35,721 bases of DNA from Streptomyces sp. McG3 (lineage in GTDB: Bacteria; Actinomycetota; Actinomycetes; Streptomycetales; Streptomycetaceae): the NCBI RefSeq assembly GCF_018619185.1, contig NZ_JAAXYC010000051.1:1-35721 (forward strand), written 5' to 3'. Position 1 is the stretch's first letter, and the number at the start of each line of letters is the position of its first letter. Of the stretch, positions 24,819 to 32,797 are shown in pieces. The notes under the pieces are model-generated. The model did no database searches. It was not told the DNA's origin and saw only the letters and a program-made list of their open reading frames with translations. Both the position numbers and the translations under genes were made by a program.

Positions 24819-25034
24819 ATGAACACATTCCTGAACTACCTGGTCGTAGCAGCACTTTTCGCCCTCGTCCTCGCGCCCGTGGCCCTCGGCGTCGCCCGCG
24901 AACGCCGCATCGACCGCCAGCTGCGGGAGGCGGAACGCGGGCGCCGGGCGGCCGGACCCCCGGAAACGGGAAGCGCCGCGCGACCGGTTCCGGCCGCGCG
25001 GCGCCCTCAGCTCAGAAGTTGGGCCAGGGTCTGA
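24819..25034 (+). CDS. Small membrane protein, function unknown
   Basis: This ORF of 71 residues begins at ATG 24819 with GAGG just upstream. Residues 5-24 (LNYLVVAALFALVLAPVALG) form one transmembrane segment, followed by an Arg/Glu-rich helix RERRIDRQLREAERGRR. The last third overlaps a strong GC hairpin (24973-25004), so the C-terminus is probably just readable terminator sequence and the functional part is the first 45 residues. It is divergent from the AraC-type regulator and convergent with nrdB. I recognise no family. Confidence 0.55.
   Translation: MNTFLNYLVVAALFALVLAPVALGVARERRIDRQLREAERGRRAAGPPETGSAARPVPAARRPQLRSWARV
24973..25004. terminator. Hairpin downstream of nrdB
   Basis: GCGCCGCGCG (24973-24982) pairs perfectly with CGCGCGGCGC (24995-25004). 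On the minus strand it lies 55 bases after the nrdB stop; on the plus strand it falls inside the 3' end of the small membrane ORF. It can act in both directions. Confidence 0.7.
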
Positions 25035-25058
25035 GAGCCCCCGTCGGGTCCATCGGGT

Positions 25059-26075
25059 CTAGAAGTCGTCGTCGAACCCGACCGAGCCCTCCACGGCCAC
25101 CTGGTAGGCGGACGGGCGGCGCTCGAAGAAGTTCGTCAGCTCCTGGACGCCCTGGAGCTCCATGAAGGAGAACGGGTTCTCCGAGCCGTACACCGTCGGG
25201 AAGCCGAGGCGGGCGAGCCGCTGGTCGGCGACGCACTCCAGGTACTGGCGCATCGACTCGGTGTTCATGCCCGGCAGGCCCTCGCCGCACAGGTCGCGGC
25301 CGAACTGCAGCTCCGCCTCGACCGCTTCCCTCAGCATGTCGGTGACCTGCTGCTGGAGCGCGTCGTCGAAGAGCTCCGGCTCCTCCTTGCGGACGGTGTC
25401 CACGACCTCGAACGCGAAGTTCATGTGCATCGTCTCGTCACGGAACACCCAGTTGGTGCCCGTGGCGAGACCGTGCAGCAGACCCCGCGAGCGGAACCAG
25501 TACACGTACGCGAAGGCGCCGTAGAAGAACAGCCCCTCGATGCACGCCGCGAAGCAGATCAGGTTCAGCAGGAAGCGGCGGCGGTCGGCCTTCGTCTCCA
25601 GCTGGTCGATCTTCTCGACCGAGTCCATCCACTTGAAGCAGAACTGGGCCTTCTCACGGATCGAGGGGATCTCCTCGACCGCGTCGAACGCCGCCGCCCG
25701 GTCGTCCGGGTCGGGCAGATACGTGTCCAGCAGCGTCAGATAGAACTGGACGTGCACGGCCTCCTCGAAGAGCTGCCGCGACAGGTACAGCCGCGCCTCG
25801 GGGGAGTTGATGTGCTTGTACAGCGTCAGCACGAGGTTGTTGGAGACGATCGAGTCACCGGTCGCGAAGAACGCCACCAGCCGGCCGATCATGTGCTGCT
25901 CACCCGGCGACAGCTTGGCGAGGTCGGAGACGTCCGAGTGGAGGTCGACCTCCTCGACGGTCCAGGTGTTCTTGATCGCGTCCCGGTAGCGCTCGTAGAA
26001 GTCCGGGTAGCGCATGGGACGCAGGGTCAGTTCGAAGCCCGGGTCGAGCAGGTTCTTGGTGTCGTTGGTGCTCAT
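25059..26075 (-). CDS. nrdB: Class Ia ribonucleotide reductase, radical-generating beta subunit NrdB
   Basis: This 338-residue subunit carries the diiron site and tyrosyl radical. Ligands visible are Asp74 (ATGDSIV), Glu105 and His108 (EEAVHVQFY), then Glu in CIEGLFFYGAF and Glu/His in RDETMHMNF. Tyr112, four residues after His108, matches the radical tyrosine spacing of E. coli Tyr122. The C-terminus EGSVGFDDDF is acidic with a terminal Phe, fit to dock into NrdA. The ATG overlaps the nrdA stop (TAATG), so the two are translationally coupled under the B12 riboswitch. Confidence 0.95.
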   Translation of the reverse strand: MSTNDTKNLLDPGFELTLRPMRYPDFYERYRDAIKNTWTVEEVDLHSDVSDLAKLSPGEQHMIGRLVAFFATGDSIVSNNLVLTLYKHINSPEARLYLSRQLFEEAVHVQFYLTLLDTYLPDPDDRAAAFDAVEEIPSIREKAQFCFKWMDSVEKIDQLETKADRRRFLLNLICFAACIEGLFFYGAFAYVYWFRSRGLLHGLATGTNWVFRDETMHMNFAFEVVDTVRKEEPELFDDALQQQVTDMLREAVEAELQFGRDLCGEGLPGMNTESMRQYLECVADQRLARLGFPTVYGSENPFSFMELQGVQELTNFFERRPSAYQVAVEGSVGFDDDF

Positions 26076-28531
26076 TACTGGCAGGCCTCGCAGGACTCGG
26101 GGTTTTCCAGGGAGCAGGCGATGGCGTCCGCGTCGGGAGCCGAGGCCTGCTGTACGGGAATGGGGGCGGCGGCCGACGCCTGGCCGGACGCGGCACGGGC
26201 GATCCGGGTCGCCGGGCGCGAGCGCAGGTAGTACGTCGTCTTCAGCCCCTGCTTCCAGGCGTACGCGTACATCGAGGAGAGCTTGCCGATCGTCGGCGTC
26301 TCCAGGAACAGGTTGAGCGACTGGCTCTGGTCGAGGAACGGCGTACGGGCCGCCGCCATGTCGATCAGACCGCGCTGCGGGATCTCCCACGCGGTGCGGT
26401 ACAGCGCCCGTACGTCATCGGGGATCCAGGCGAAGCCCTGCACGGAGCCGCTCGCCTCGCGCAGCGCCTCGCGGGTGCGGGAGTCCCACACGCCGAGCTT
26501 CTTCAGCTCGTCCACCAGATAGGCGTTGACCTGGAGGAACTCACCGCTGAGCGTCTCGCGCTTGAACAGGTTGGAGACCTGCGGCTCGATGCACTCGTAC
26601 ACCCCGGCGATCGAGGCGATCGTGGCGGTCGGGGCGATGGCCAGCAGCAGCGAGTTGCGCATGCCGGTCTTCGCGACCCGGGCGCGCAGGGCGTCCCAGC
26701 GCTCCGGCCAGTTCAGCTCGGTGTCGTAGTGGTCGGGGTGCAGCACACCGCGCGCGGCGCGGGTCTCGGACCAGGCGGGCAGCGGTCCCCGGGGGGTCCC
26801 CCCTGAACCGGAGCCTGTCGGAGGCTCTTGGGGGCGTTCCGCGAGGTCGCAGGACGCCTCGTACGCGGCCAGCATGATGCGCTCGGAGATCTTGGTGGAG
26901 AGCGCGCGGGCCTGCGGCGAGTCGAACGGCAGGCGCAGCTGGAAGAAGACGTCCTGGAGGCCCATCGCGCCCAGGCCGACCGGCCGCCAGCGGGAGTTGG
27001 AGCGCCCGGCCTGCTCGGTCGGGTAGAAGTTGATGTCGACGACCCGGTCCAGGAAGGTCACGGCGGTCCGCACCGTGGCGTCCAGCCGGTCCCAGTCGAT
27101 CGAGCCGTCCGCCACGAACGCGCCCAGGTTGACCGAACCCAGGTTGCAGACGGCCGTCTCGCCGTCGTCCGTGACTTCGAGGATCTCCGTGCACAGGTTG
27201 GAGGAGTGCACGACCCGGCCCGGCTCGGCGGTCTGGTTCGCGGTCCGGTTGGAGGCGTCCTTGAACGTCATCCAGCCCTGGCCGGTCTGCGCCAGGGTCC
27301 GCATCATCCGGCCGTACAGCTCACGCGCCGGAATCGTCCTGCGGGCCAGGCCCTTGGCCTCGGCCGCCCGGTAGGCCGCGTCGAACGCGTCGCCCCACAG
27401 GTCGACCAGCTCGGGCACATCGGCGGGGGAGAACAGCGACCACTCGGTGTCCGCGTCGACCCGGCGCATGAACTCGTCCGGGATCCAGTGCGCCAGGTTC
27501 AGGTTGTGCGTACGCCGCTGGTCCTCACCGGTGTTGTCGCGGAGCTCCAGGAACTCCTCGATGTCCGCGTGCCAGGTCTCCAGGTAGACCGCCGCCGCGC
27601 CCTTGCGCCGGCCGCCCTGGTTCACCGCCGCCACGGAGGCGTCCAGCGTCTTCAGGAACGGCACGATGCCGTTCGAGTGCCCGTTGGTGCCCCGGATCAG
27701 CGAACCCCGGGCGCGGATGCGGGAGTACGACAGACCGATGCCGCCCGCGTGCTTGGAGAGCCGCGCCACCTGGTGGTAGCGGTCGTAGATCGAGTCCAGT
27801 TCGTCCTTGGGCGAGTCCAGCAGGTAGCAGGAGGACATCTGCGGGTGCCGGGTGCCGGAGTTGAAGAGCGTGGGGGAGGAGGGGAGGTAGTCCAGCCGGC
27901 TCATCAGCCCGTACAGCGCGGCGACCTCGTCCAGCGCCCGCACCGACTCGTCCTCGGCGAGGCCCGCGGCCACGCGCAGCATGAAGTGCTGCGGGGTCTC
28001 GATGACCTGCCGGGTGATCGGGTGGCGCAGCAGGTAGCGGCTGTGCAGCGTCCGCAGACCGAAGTAGCCGAAGCGGTCGTCGGCGCCGTCGGCCAGGGCC
28101 TGCTCGACGAGCCGGTCGAGAGCGGCCGAGTGGAGCGCGACGAACGCGGCGGTGCGGTCGGCGATCAGGCCCTCGCGGTGGCCCACGGCGACCGAGGCGG
28201 CGAAGGACGTCGCGCCCTGGCCCGCGGCCTCGTCCCGAATCGTGCGGGTCAGCAGCCGGGCGGCCAGCCGGGAGTACGCCGGGTCCTCGGAGATGAGCCC
28301 CGCGGCGGCCTCGGTGGCCAGCGAGCGCAGCTCGGCCTCGTCGGAGCGGGCGTTGCGTCCGCGCAGCGCGGCGGCGGCGACCCGTCCGGGGTCGGTGTCG
28401 GGAAGATCGACGGTGAGATCGGTCAGGGTCCGCAGCAAAGCGGTCCCGGGTCCGTCGTTCGTGCCTGCTCCGGACGTGGTGGAGGCAGCGGATTCGGTGG
28501 CTGAAACCGGATCGGCGGGCGCGATGGTCAC
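26075..28531 (-). CDS. nrdA: Class Ia ribonucleotide reductase, catalytic alpha subunit NrdA
   Basis: This 818-residue subunit reduces ribonucleoside diphosphates. Key elements are MSSCYLLD (substrate-reducing Cys), HNLNLAHW, SSNLCTEILE (thiyl Cys and Glu), AVCNLGSVNLG (second redox Cys), the radical-relay pair TYYLR near residue 774, and a C-terminal CEAC pair for re-reduction. The start is the GTG at 28531, with GAGGGA upstream. The N-terminal region before ISEDPAYSRLAARLL is only about 75 residues, and I see no clear ATP-cone motif, so overall activity regulation may differ from E. coli. An insertion of about 20 residues (PQEPPTGSGSGGTPRG) is encoded by a palindromic element at 26791-26834. 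Confidence 0.95.
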   Translation of the reverse strand: MTIAPADPVSATESAASTTSGAGTNDGPGTALLRTLTDLTVDLPDTDPGRVAAAALRGRNARSDEAELRSLATEAAAGLISEDPAYSRLAARLLTRTIRDEAAGQGATSFAASVAVGHREGLIADRTAAFVALHSAALDRLVEQALADGADDRFGYFGLRTLHSRYLLRHPITRQVIETPQHFMLRVAAGLAEDESVRALDEVAALYGLMSRLDYLPSSPTLFNSGTRHPQMSSCYLLDSPKDELDSIYDRYHQVARLSKHAGGIGLSYSRIRARGSLIRGTNGHSNGIVPFLKTLDASVAAVNQGGRRKGAAAVYLETWHADIEEFLELRDNTGEDQRRTHNLNLAHWIPDEFMRRVDADTEWSLFSPADVPELVDLWGDAFDAAYRAAEAKGLARRTIPARELYGRMMRTLAQTGQGWMTFKDASNRTANQTAEPGRVVHSSNLCTEILEVTDDGETAVCNLGSVNLGAFVADGSIDWDRLDATVRTAVTFLDRVVDINFYPTEQAGRSNSRWRPVGLGAMGLQDVFFQLRLPFDSPQARALSTKISERIMLAAYEASCDLAERPQEPPTGSGSGGTPRGPLPAWSETRAARGVLHPDHYDTELNWPERWDALRARVAKTGMRNSLLLAIAPTATIASIAGVYECIEPQVSNLFKRETLSGEFLQVNAYLVDELKKLGVWDSRTREALREASGSVQGFAWIPDDVRALYRTAWEIPQRGLIDMAAARTPFLDQSQSLNLFLETPTIGKLSSMYAYAWKQGLKTTYYLRSRPATRIARAASGQASAAAPIPVQQASAPDADAIACSLENPESCEACQ
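26791..26834. repeat. Palindromic element inserted in frame in nrdA
   Basis: GGGGGGTCCCCCC (26791-26803) is a perfect palindrome. Next come GAGCCT (26811-26816) and AGGCTC (26822-26827) around a five-base loop, then GGGGG (26830-26834), which can pair with the C-run. Nested hairpins of this style, with a G-run/C-run end, recur between genes in Streptomyces chromosomes. Here one is translated as a Pro/Gly/Ser linker. Confidence 0.65.
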
Positions 28532-28625
28532 TGGGCTTTCCCTCGCTCGGCGGGGGCCGGCGGCAGGCGGGGGAGCCGGGCAGCGCGAAACCCGGGGCAG
28601 GGCAGCACAGCTGACGGCGTCCACC

Positions 28626-28678
28626 GGCCTATCCGCGAGGCCCGGACGTCTGGCGTCCGGTTCGGTCGAGCCGGACGC
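28626..28678 (-). promoter_or_regulatory. Expression platform of the nrdA B12 riboswitch, with mutually exclusive hairpins
   Basis: In plus-strand coordinates, segment A CCGGACGC (28671-28678), segment B GCGTCCGG (28653-28660) and segment C CCGGACG (28642-28648) are laid out so that B can pair with A (8 bp, 10-base loop) or with C (7 bp, 5-base loop), not both. Segment A touches the 3' arm of aptamer helix P1. A small hairpin GGCCT/AGGCC (28626-28642) follows. The remaining leader to the GTG at 28531 is G/C-rich with no further clear structure. Confidence 0.6.
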
Positions 28679-28780
28679 GCTGTCGACAGGTCTTCGGACT
28701 TGCGGGTGTGCAAAAGCACACTGATCACACCGTTGCGGGACAGTTCCGGATTCGCACCGGATTCCCCTGCGGCGACAGCG
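28678..28780 (-). promoter_or_regulatory. Cobalamin (B12) riboswitch aptamer controlling nrdA-nrdB
   Basis: On the minus strand the conserved core reads GGGGAATCCGGTGCGAATCC, then GGAACTGTCCCGCAACGGTG (B12 box region) and AGTCCGAAGACC. An 8-bp closing helix P1 is formed by CGCTGTCG (28780-28773) with CGACAGCG (28685-28678). The aptamer of about 103 bases is compact. A B12 riboswitch repressing class Ia nrdABS is established in S. coelicolor: with B12 present, the B12-dependent class II NrdJ serves and nrdAB is shut off. Confidence 0.93.
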
Positions 28781-28791
28781 AGGTCGAGCAT

Positions 28792-28829
28792 ACATGTGGG
28801 GGCCGCCGGATGAAGCGGCCCCCACATGT
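28792..28829 (-). terminator. 15-bp hairpin between the GNAT gene and the riboswitch
   Basis: ACATGTGGGGGCCGC (28792-28806) and its exact complement (28815-28829) enclose eight bases. It should terminate the upstream GNAT-lipoprotein unit. A weak nrdA promoter, TTCATC-16-TATGCT (minus strand, 28814-28787), would overlap it. Confidence 0.72.
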
Positions 28830-28843
28830 TGTGTCGCGACGAT

Positions 28844-29365
28844 TTAACACGCCCCTCGGGCGGGCGCCTCCAGCTCCAGCCGGAAGGTCATGAGCCGTAG
28901 TCCCGGCACCGGTTCCCAGTCCCGTTCGGGGGTCCGTACGAAGCCGAGCCGACGGTAGATCCTATGGGCTCCGAGCATGGCCGGCTGCGTCGACAGCACC
29001 AGGGCCCGCACACCGTCGGCGGACCGGGCGCGCTCGACGCACGCCCGCACGAGGGCCTCTCCCACGCCCCGTCCGCGCCCCTCGGCGGCCACGGCCAGCA
29101 TCCGGAATTCGGCCTCGTCCGGACCGGCGATGTCGCGCCACGGGGTGCCGGGTGCGGCATAGGTCACACCGCCGAGCACCGCCCCGTCCGCGTCGAGCGC
29201 GACGAGGACCTCGGCCTCGACGGCCCGTTGCTCCACCGCCCGCAGTTTGAGCAGATACGGGTCCTGCGGGCCGTCCAGCAGCCCGTCGCCGAGATACGCC
29301 TCGGCGATGATCCCGCCGAGGACGGCGTACTCGCCGGGCTCCGCCGCCCTGATCGTCAGATCCAT
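28844..29365 (-). CDS. GNAT-family N-acetyltransferase
   Basis: This 173-residue protein has the GNAT fold. The acetyl-CoA-binding motif A is FRMLAVAAEGRGRGVGEALV (about residues 87-106, R-G-x-G-x-G/A pattern), followed by a motif B region ALVLSTQPAMLGAHRIYRRLGF. The beta-strand before it carries GGVTYAAPG. The acceptor substrate cannot be told. Its start lies 18 bases after the lipoprotein stop, and its ribosome site GGGAG is inside the second unit of a 19-bp tandem duplication. It is therefore likely the second gene of a two-gene operon. Confidence 0.85.
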   Translation of the reverse strand: MDLTIRAAEPGEYAVLGGIIAEAYLGDGLLDGPQDPYLLKLRAVEQRAVEAEVLVALDADGAVLGGVTYAAPGTPWRDIAGPDEAEFRMLAVAAEGRGRGVGEALVRACVERARSADGVRALVLSTQPAMLGAHRIYRRLGFVRTPERDWEPVPGLRLMTFRLELEAPARGAC

Positions 29366-29366
29366 C

Positions 29367-29404
29367 AGTCACTCGCTCCCACGTCAGCCACTCGCTCCCA
29401 CGTC
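29367..29404. repeat. 19-bp tandem duplication across the lipoprotein-GNAT junction
   Basis: On the minus strand GACGTGGGAGCGAGTGGCT is followed directly by GACGTGGGAGCGAGTGACT, 18 of 19 identical. The first unit encodes the last residues (DVGASG) of the lipoprotein; the stop TGA spans the junction. The second unit supplies the GNAT ribosome-binding site. Confidence 0.85.
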
Positions 29405-30064
29405 GTTGTTGGGCGCGCCGTCGCCCACCGGCGGCAGGTCGCCGCGTTCGACCGGCCGCTGCCCGCGGGCCTCGTCGGCCGGCGGCAGCACCTGGTCCAG
29501 CTCGTGGTCGTCGGCGCGGTGGGCGGCCCGCGCCGCCGACCGCAGCGTCGCCCGGTCCACCTCTCCGGGCGCCCCGCTCACGGTGACCACGAGTCCGCCC
29601 TGTTCGCGCGCGTACGCGTGGCCCGACTCCGTGGCCCGGTACCACTGTTCGCCGTCCCGCTCGCACGTCTTCAGGGGCTCCTGACCGCCGGCGGGCGCGG
29701 GGTCCTTCGTGCAGTCGGCCCCGGCGTGCGCCCGGCGCTCCACCCGCAGCTGGATCTGCCCGCCGTCGGGCGTGGTGTAGACGCTGCCGAACCCGTCGTC
29801 GCCGATCACCCCGACCGACTGGCGGGCCAGGGCGTACCCCGGGACCTCGGTCACCCACACGTGCTCCGCGACGGTCTGCACGGCCAGCGCCCGCGCCTCC
29901 AGCTCCGCCCGGTCGGGCGCCGGGCCCGCGGAGGCGCTCCGGTCCGCCGCCTTCGTGCCGGTCCCCACCTCGGTGCCGCAGCCCGTCGCCGCCGCCAGGC
30001 TCAGCGCCAGCGCCAGGGTCGTGAGTACGGGACGGAGCCGGGGCGGCCGGGGATGCGATGTCAT
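29384..30064 (-). CDS. Putative secreted lipoprotein
   Basis: This 226-residue protein starts at the ATG at 30064 (MTSHPRPPRLRPVL). A signal peptide (residues 9-28) ends in LSLAAATGCG, with Cys29 as the likely lipidation site; the -3 residue is Ala rather than Leu, a slightly weak lipobox. The mature part has two further cysteines (DCTKDP, KTCERDG), which may form a disulfide. There is no catalytic motif and I recognise no family. The C-terminus PPVGDGAPNNDVGASG is disordered. It is probably co-transcribed with the downstream GNAT gene. Confidence 0.75.
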   Translation of the reverse strand: MTSHPRPPRLRPVLTTLALALSLAAATGCGTEVGTGTKAADRSASAGPAPDRAELEARALAVQTVAEHVWVTEVPGYALARQSVGVIGDDGFGSVYTTPDGGQIQLRVERRAHAGADCTKDPAPAGGQEPLKTCERDGEQWYRATESGHAYAREQGGLVVTVSGAPGEVDRATLRSAARAAHRADDHELDQVLPPADEARGQRPVERGDLPPVGDGAPNNDVGASG

Positions 30065-30143
30065 GGGCACATCCTTTCGTACGGTGAGGGCTCCGCGCAC
30101 CGGGAAATCGAGCGGCGCCCGGGCCTGCGCGAGGGCGCGAAAG

Positions 30144-30177
30144 GGGCCGCCGCGCCCTGGAAGGGGTGCGGCGGCCC
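30144..30177 (-). terminator. Terminator after the CstA-YbdD operon
   Basis: GGGCCGCCGC (30144-30153) and GCGGCGGCCC (30168-30177) make a 10-bp perfect stem with a 14-base loop, 20 bases beyond the ybdD stop on the minus strand. Confidence 0.7.
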
Positions 30178-30196
30178 GAGCTCCGGCCGGTGGTGC

Positions 30197-30400
30197 TCAG
30201 CAGCAGCGGAAGCCCTCGCGGGGATCCGCCTCGCGGGCGTCCGTGCGGCTGCGCTCGAAGGCCCGACGGGTCATCACCGGTGTGTCCGGATCGTGGGTCC
30301 TCGCGTGCGCCACATAGCGGTCGTACGTGGACTCGCCGGTCAGTTCACGGACGTACCAGCGGATCCGTCCGGCCACCCGTCGCACGTCCGCGACCGTCAT
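30197..30400 (-). CDS. YbdD/YjiX-family small protein, CstA partner
   Basis: This 67-residue protein matches the YbdD/YjiX family: a Trp-Tyr helix near the start (RIRWYVRELTGESTYDRYVAH), the central TPVMTRRAFERSRTDAR, and the invariant ending RCC. In E. coli the paralogous YbdD and YjiX accompany CstA and YjiY, the peptide/pyruvate transporters induced on carbon starvation, and are needed for full transport. Here its ATG overlaps the cstA stop by four bases (ATGA), which implies coupled synthesis. Confidence 0.9.
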   Translation of the reverse strand: MTVADVRRVAGRIRWYVRELTGESTYDRYVAHARTHDPDTPVMTRRAFERSRTDAREADPREGFRCC

Positions 30401-32622
30401 GTCCGGCTCCCCGTCTCCGCCGCCTCCTTGCGGATGCCGCCCTCGGGGCCGACGCCGGCGGCGGCCAGTTCGGCCTTCTCCTCCTTGGTCGCGAAGAGCG
30501 AGGCCGGGGCGACGAGCCTGGACTCGACGTACGGCGTCTCGTGGAGCTTGACGCTCTCCGGGTCGCGGATGGCCTTGTAGCAGACCCGCCCCGCGTCCAC
30601 GAGGACGACGATGATGAGGAGCGCGAAGAGCGCGCTCAGCACCCCGTCGACGGTGGAGTTGGTGACGACGGTCCGCATGTCGTCCATGTTCTTCGCGGGG
30701 GCCAGCACCTCGCCCGCGTCGATGCCCGCCTGGTACTTGTCGCGCTGGGCGAAGAAGCCGATCTTGACATCGTCGGAGAAGATCTTCTGCCAGCTCGCGG
30801 TGAGGGTGACTGCCACGTCCCAGGCGAGCGGGACCGCCGTGACCCACGCCCACTTCAGACGGCCGGACTTGACGAGCAGGGTGGTGCAGACGGCCAGTGC
30901 GACGGCCGCCAGCAACTGGTTGGCGATGCCGAAGAGCGGGAACAACTGGTTGATGCCGCCCAGCGGGTCGTGCACGCCGACCCAGAGGAAGTAGCCCCAG
31001 CCGCCGACCACGACGGCACTGGCGAACCAGACGCCCGGCTTCCAGCTGACCTCACGGAACGGCTTGTAGACGTTGCCCAGCATGTCCTGGAGCATGAAGC
31101 GCCCGACCCGGGTGCCGGCGTCCACGGTGGTGAGGATGAAGAGCGCCTCGAACATGATGGCGAAGTGGTACCAGAACGCCTTCATCGCGGTCCCGCCGAT
31201 CACCGCGGAGAAGATCTCCGCCATGCCGAGCGCGAACGTGGGCGCGCCACCGGTCCGGGAGAGCAGGCTCCCCTCTTCCACGTCCTTGGCGGCCTGGGCC
31301 AGGGCGTCCGGCGTGATGGTGAAGCCGAAGTCGGCCACGGCCTGGGACGCCGACTGAACGCTGTCGCCGATCACGCCGACGGGTGCGTTGATGGCGAAGT
31401 AGAGGCCGGGGTCGATGATGGAGGCGGCGATCATCGCCATGATCGCCACGAACGACTCGACCAGCATGGCGCCGTAGCCGATCATCCGGATCTGCGTCTC
31501 CTTCTGGACCATCTTCGGCGTGGTGCCGGAGGAGACCAGGGAGTGGAAGCCGGAGAGCGCGCCGCAGGCGATGGTGATGAAGACGAACGGGAACATCGAG
31601 CCGGCGAAGACCGGGCCCGAGCCGCTGGAGGCGAAGTCGGTGACCGCGGGCATCTTCAGGGTCGGCATGGCGACGATCACGCCCAGGGCCAGCAGCCCGA
31701 TCGTGCCGACCTTCATGAAGGTGGAGAGGTAGTCGCGCGGGGCCAGCAGCAGCCACACGGGGAGCACGGAGGCGAAGAACCCGTACACGATCATCCAGAT
31801 GACCAGCGTGCCCGGCTCCAGCGTGAAGAAGTCCGCCCACGACGACTCGGCGACCCAGCCGCCTGAGACGATCGCCAGGAGCAGCAGCGCGACGCCGATG
31901 AAGGAGACCTCGCTGACCTTGCCGGGCCGCAGGGTGCGCAGATAGACGCCCATGAAGAGGGCGATCGGGATCGTCATGCCGATGGAGAAGACGCCCCACG
32001 GCGAGTGCGCGAGCGCGTTCACGATGACCAGCGCGAGGACCGCGAGCAGGATGATCATGATGATGAAGACCGCGACCAGGGCGGCGATCCCGCCGACCGG
32101 GCCTATCTCGTCGCGCGCCATCTGGCCGAGCGAGCGGCCGTTGCGGCGGGTGGAGAAGAAGAGCGTCACCATGTCCTGGACGGCGCCGGCGAAGATGACG
32201 CCGACGACGAGCCAGATCGTGCCGGGCAGATAACCCATCTGCGCGGCGAGCACCGGGCCGACCAGGGGCCCCGCCCCGGCGATGGCGGCGAAGTGGTGGC
32301 CGAACAGGACCCGGCGGTCGGTGGGGTGGAAGTCGACGCCGTTGTCGAGCTGTTCGGCGGGGGTCGCACGGTTCTTGTCGGCCTTCAGGACCCGGTTGGC
32401 GATGAACCGGGAGTAGAAGCGGTACGCGATGGCGTACGAGCCGAGGGCCGCTGCCAGCATCCAGGCGGCGGAGACCTCCTCACCCCGCGAGAGCGCGAGG
32501 GTGGCCCAGCCGATGGCGCCGACCAGGGCGACCAGGCTCCAGACCACGACGGACCTGGGGGAGATGCCCCGTTTCCCCGGCACCTGTGGTGCCGATGGTG
32601 CTGGTGTGGGCGTTTTCGCCAT
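30397..32622 (-). CDS. cstA: CstA-family carbon-starvation transporter (pyruvate/peptide)
   Basis: This 741-residue protein has about 16 hydrophobic helices. The family block NGVDFHPTDRRVLFGHHFAA followed by IAGAGPLVGPVLAAQMGYLPG lies at about residues 95-135; FHSLVSSGTTPKM and KAFWYHFAIMFEALFILTTV are further CstA signatures. Members import pyruvate or peptides during carbon limitation, driven by ion gradients. The first 20 residues are Pro/Ala-rich and probably cytosolic. The ATG at 32622 has GGAG seven bases upstream. It forms an overlapping operon with the YbdD-type partner. The 175-bp upstream gap must hold its promoter. Confidence 0.93.
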   Translation of the reverse strand: MAKTPTPAPSAPQVPGKRGISPRSVVVWSLVALVGAIGWATLALSRGEEVSAAWMLAAALGSYAIAYRFYSRFIANRVLKADKNRATPAEQLDNGVDFHPTDRRVLFGHHFAAIAGAGPLVGPVLAAQMGYLPGTIWLVVGVIFAGAVQDMVTLFFSTRRNGRSLGQMARDEIGPVGGIAALVAVFIIMIILLAVLALVIVNALAHSPWGVFSIGMTIPIALFMGVYLRTLRPGKVSEVSFIGVALLLLAIVSGGWVAESSWADFFTLEPGTLVIWMIVYGFFASVLPVWLLLAPRDYLSTFMKVGTIGLLALGVIVAMPTLKMPAVTDFASSGSGPVFAGSMFPFVFITIACGALSGFHSLVSSGTTPKMVQKETQIRMIGYGAMLVESFVAIMAMIAASIIDPGLYFAINAPVGVIGDSVQSASQAVADFGFTITPDALAQAAKDVEEGSLLSRTGGAPTFALGMAEIFSAVIGGTAMKAFWYHFAIMFEALFILTTVDAGTRVGRFMLQDMLGNVYKPFREVSWKPGVWFASAVVVGGWGYFLWVGVHDPLGGINQLFPLFGIANQLLAAVALAVCTTLLVKSGRLKWAWVTAVPLAWDVAVTLTASWQKIFSDDVKIGFFAQRDKYQAGIDAGEVLAPAKNMDDMRTVVTNSTVDGVLSALFALLIIVVLVDAGRVCYKAIRDPESVKLHETPYVESRLVAPASLFATKEEKAELAAAGVGPEGGIRKEAAETGSRT

Positions 32623-32797
32623 GTGGTGACTCCGTCCCCTCGCTGATCACCGGTGCAATGGGCAGGAAATCTAGGGGACGCGTCCGCCCAGCGTCACCCC
32701 CCGTCCGCATTGCGGTCCGGCAACGGTGATGTATCGCACGGGGGCACGGGTGCCGAGGCGTTTCGGTTCACCCGGGATACGCAGGCCTTCCGGCCGC

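Noticed and set aside
26828..28504. 558-codon plus-strand frame opposite nrdA
   Set aside because: Antisense shadow; no ribosome site or recognisable domain, and NrdA is unequivocal.
30166..31866. 566-codon plus-strand frame opposite cstA and ybdD
   Set aside because: Asp/Gly/Arg/His-rich shadow of a membrane protein gene; no independent evidence.
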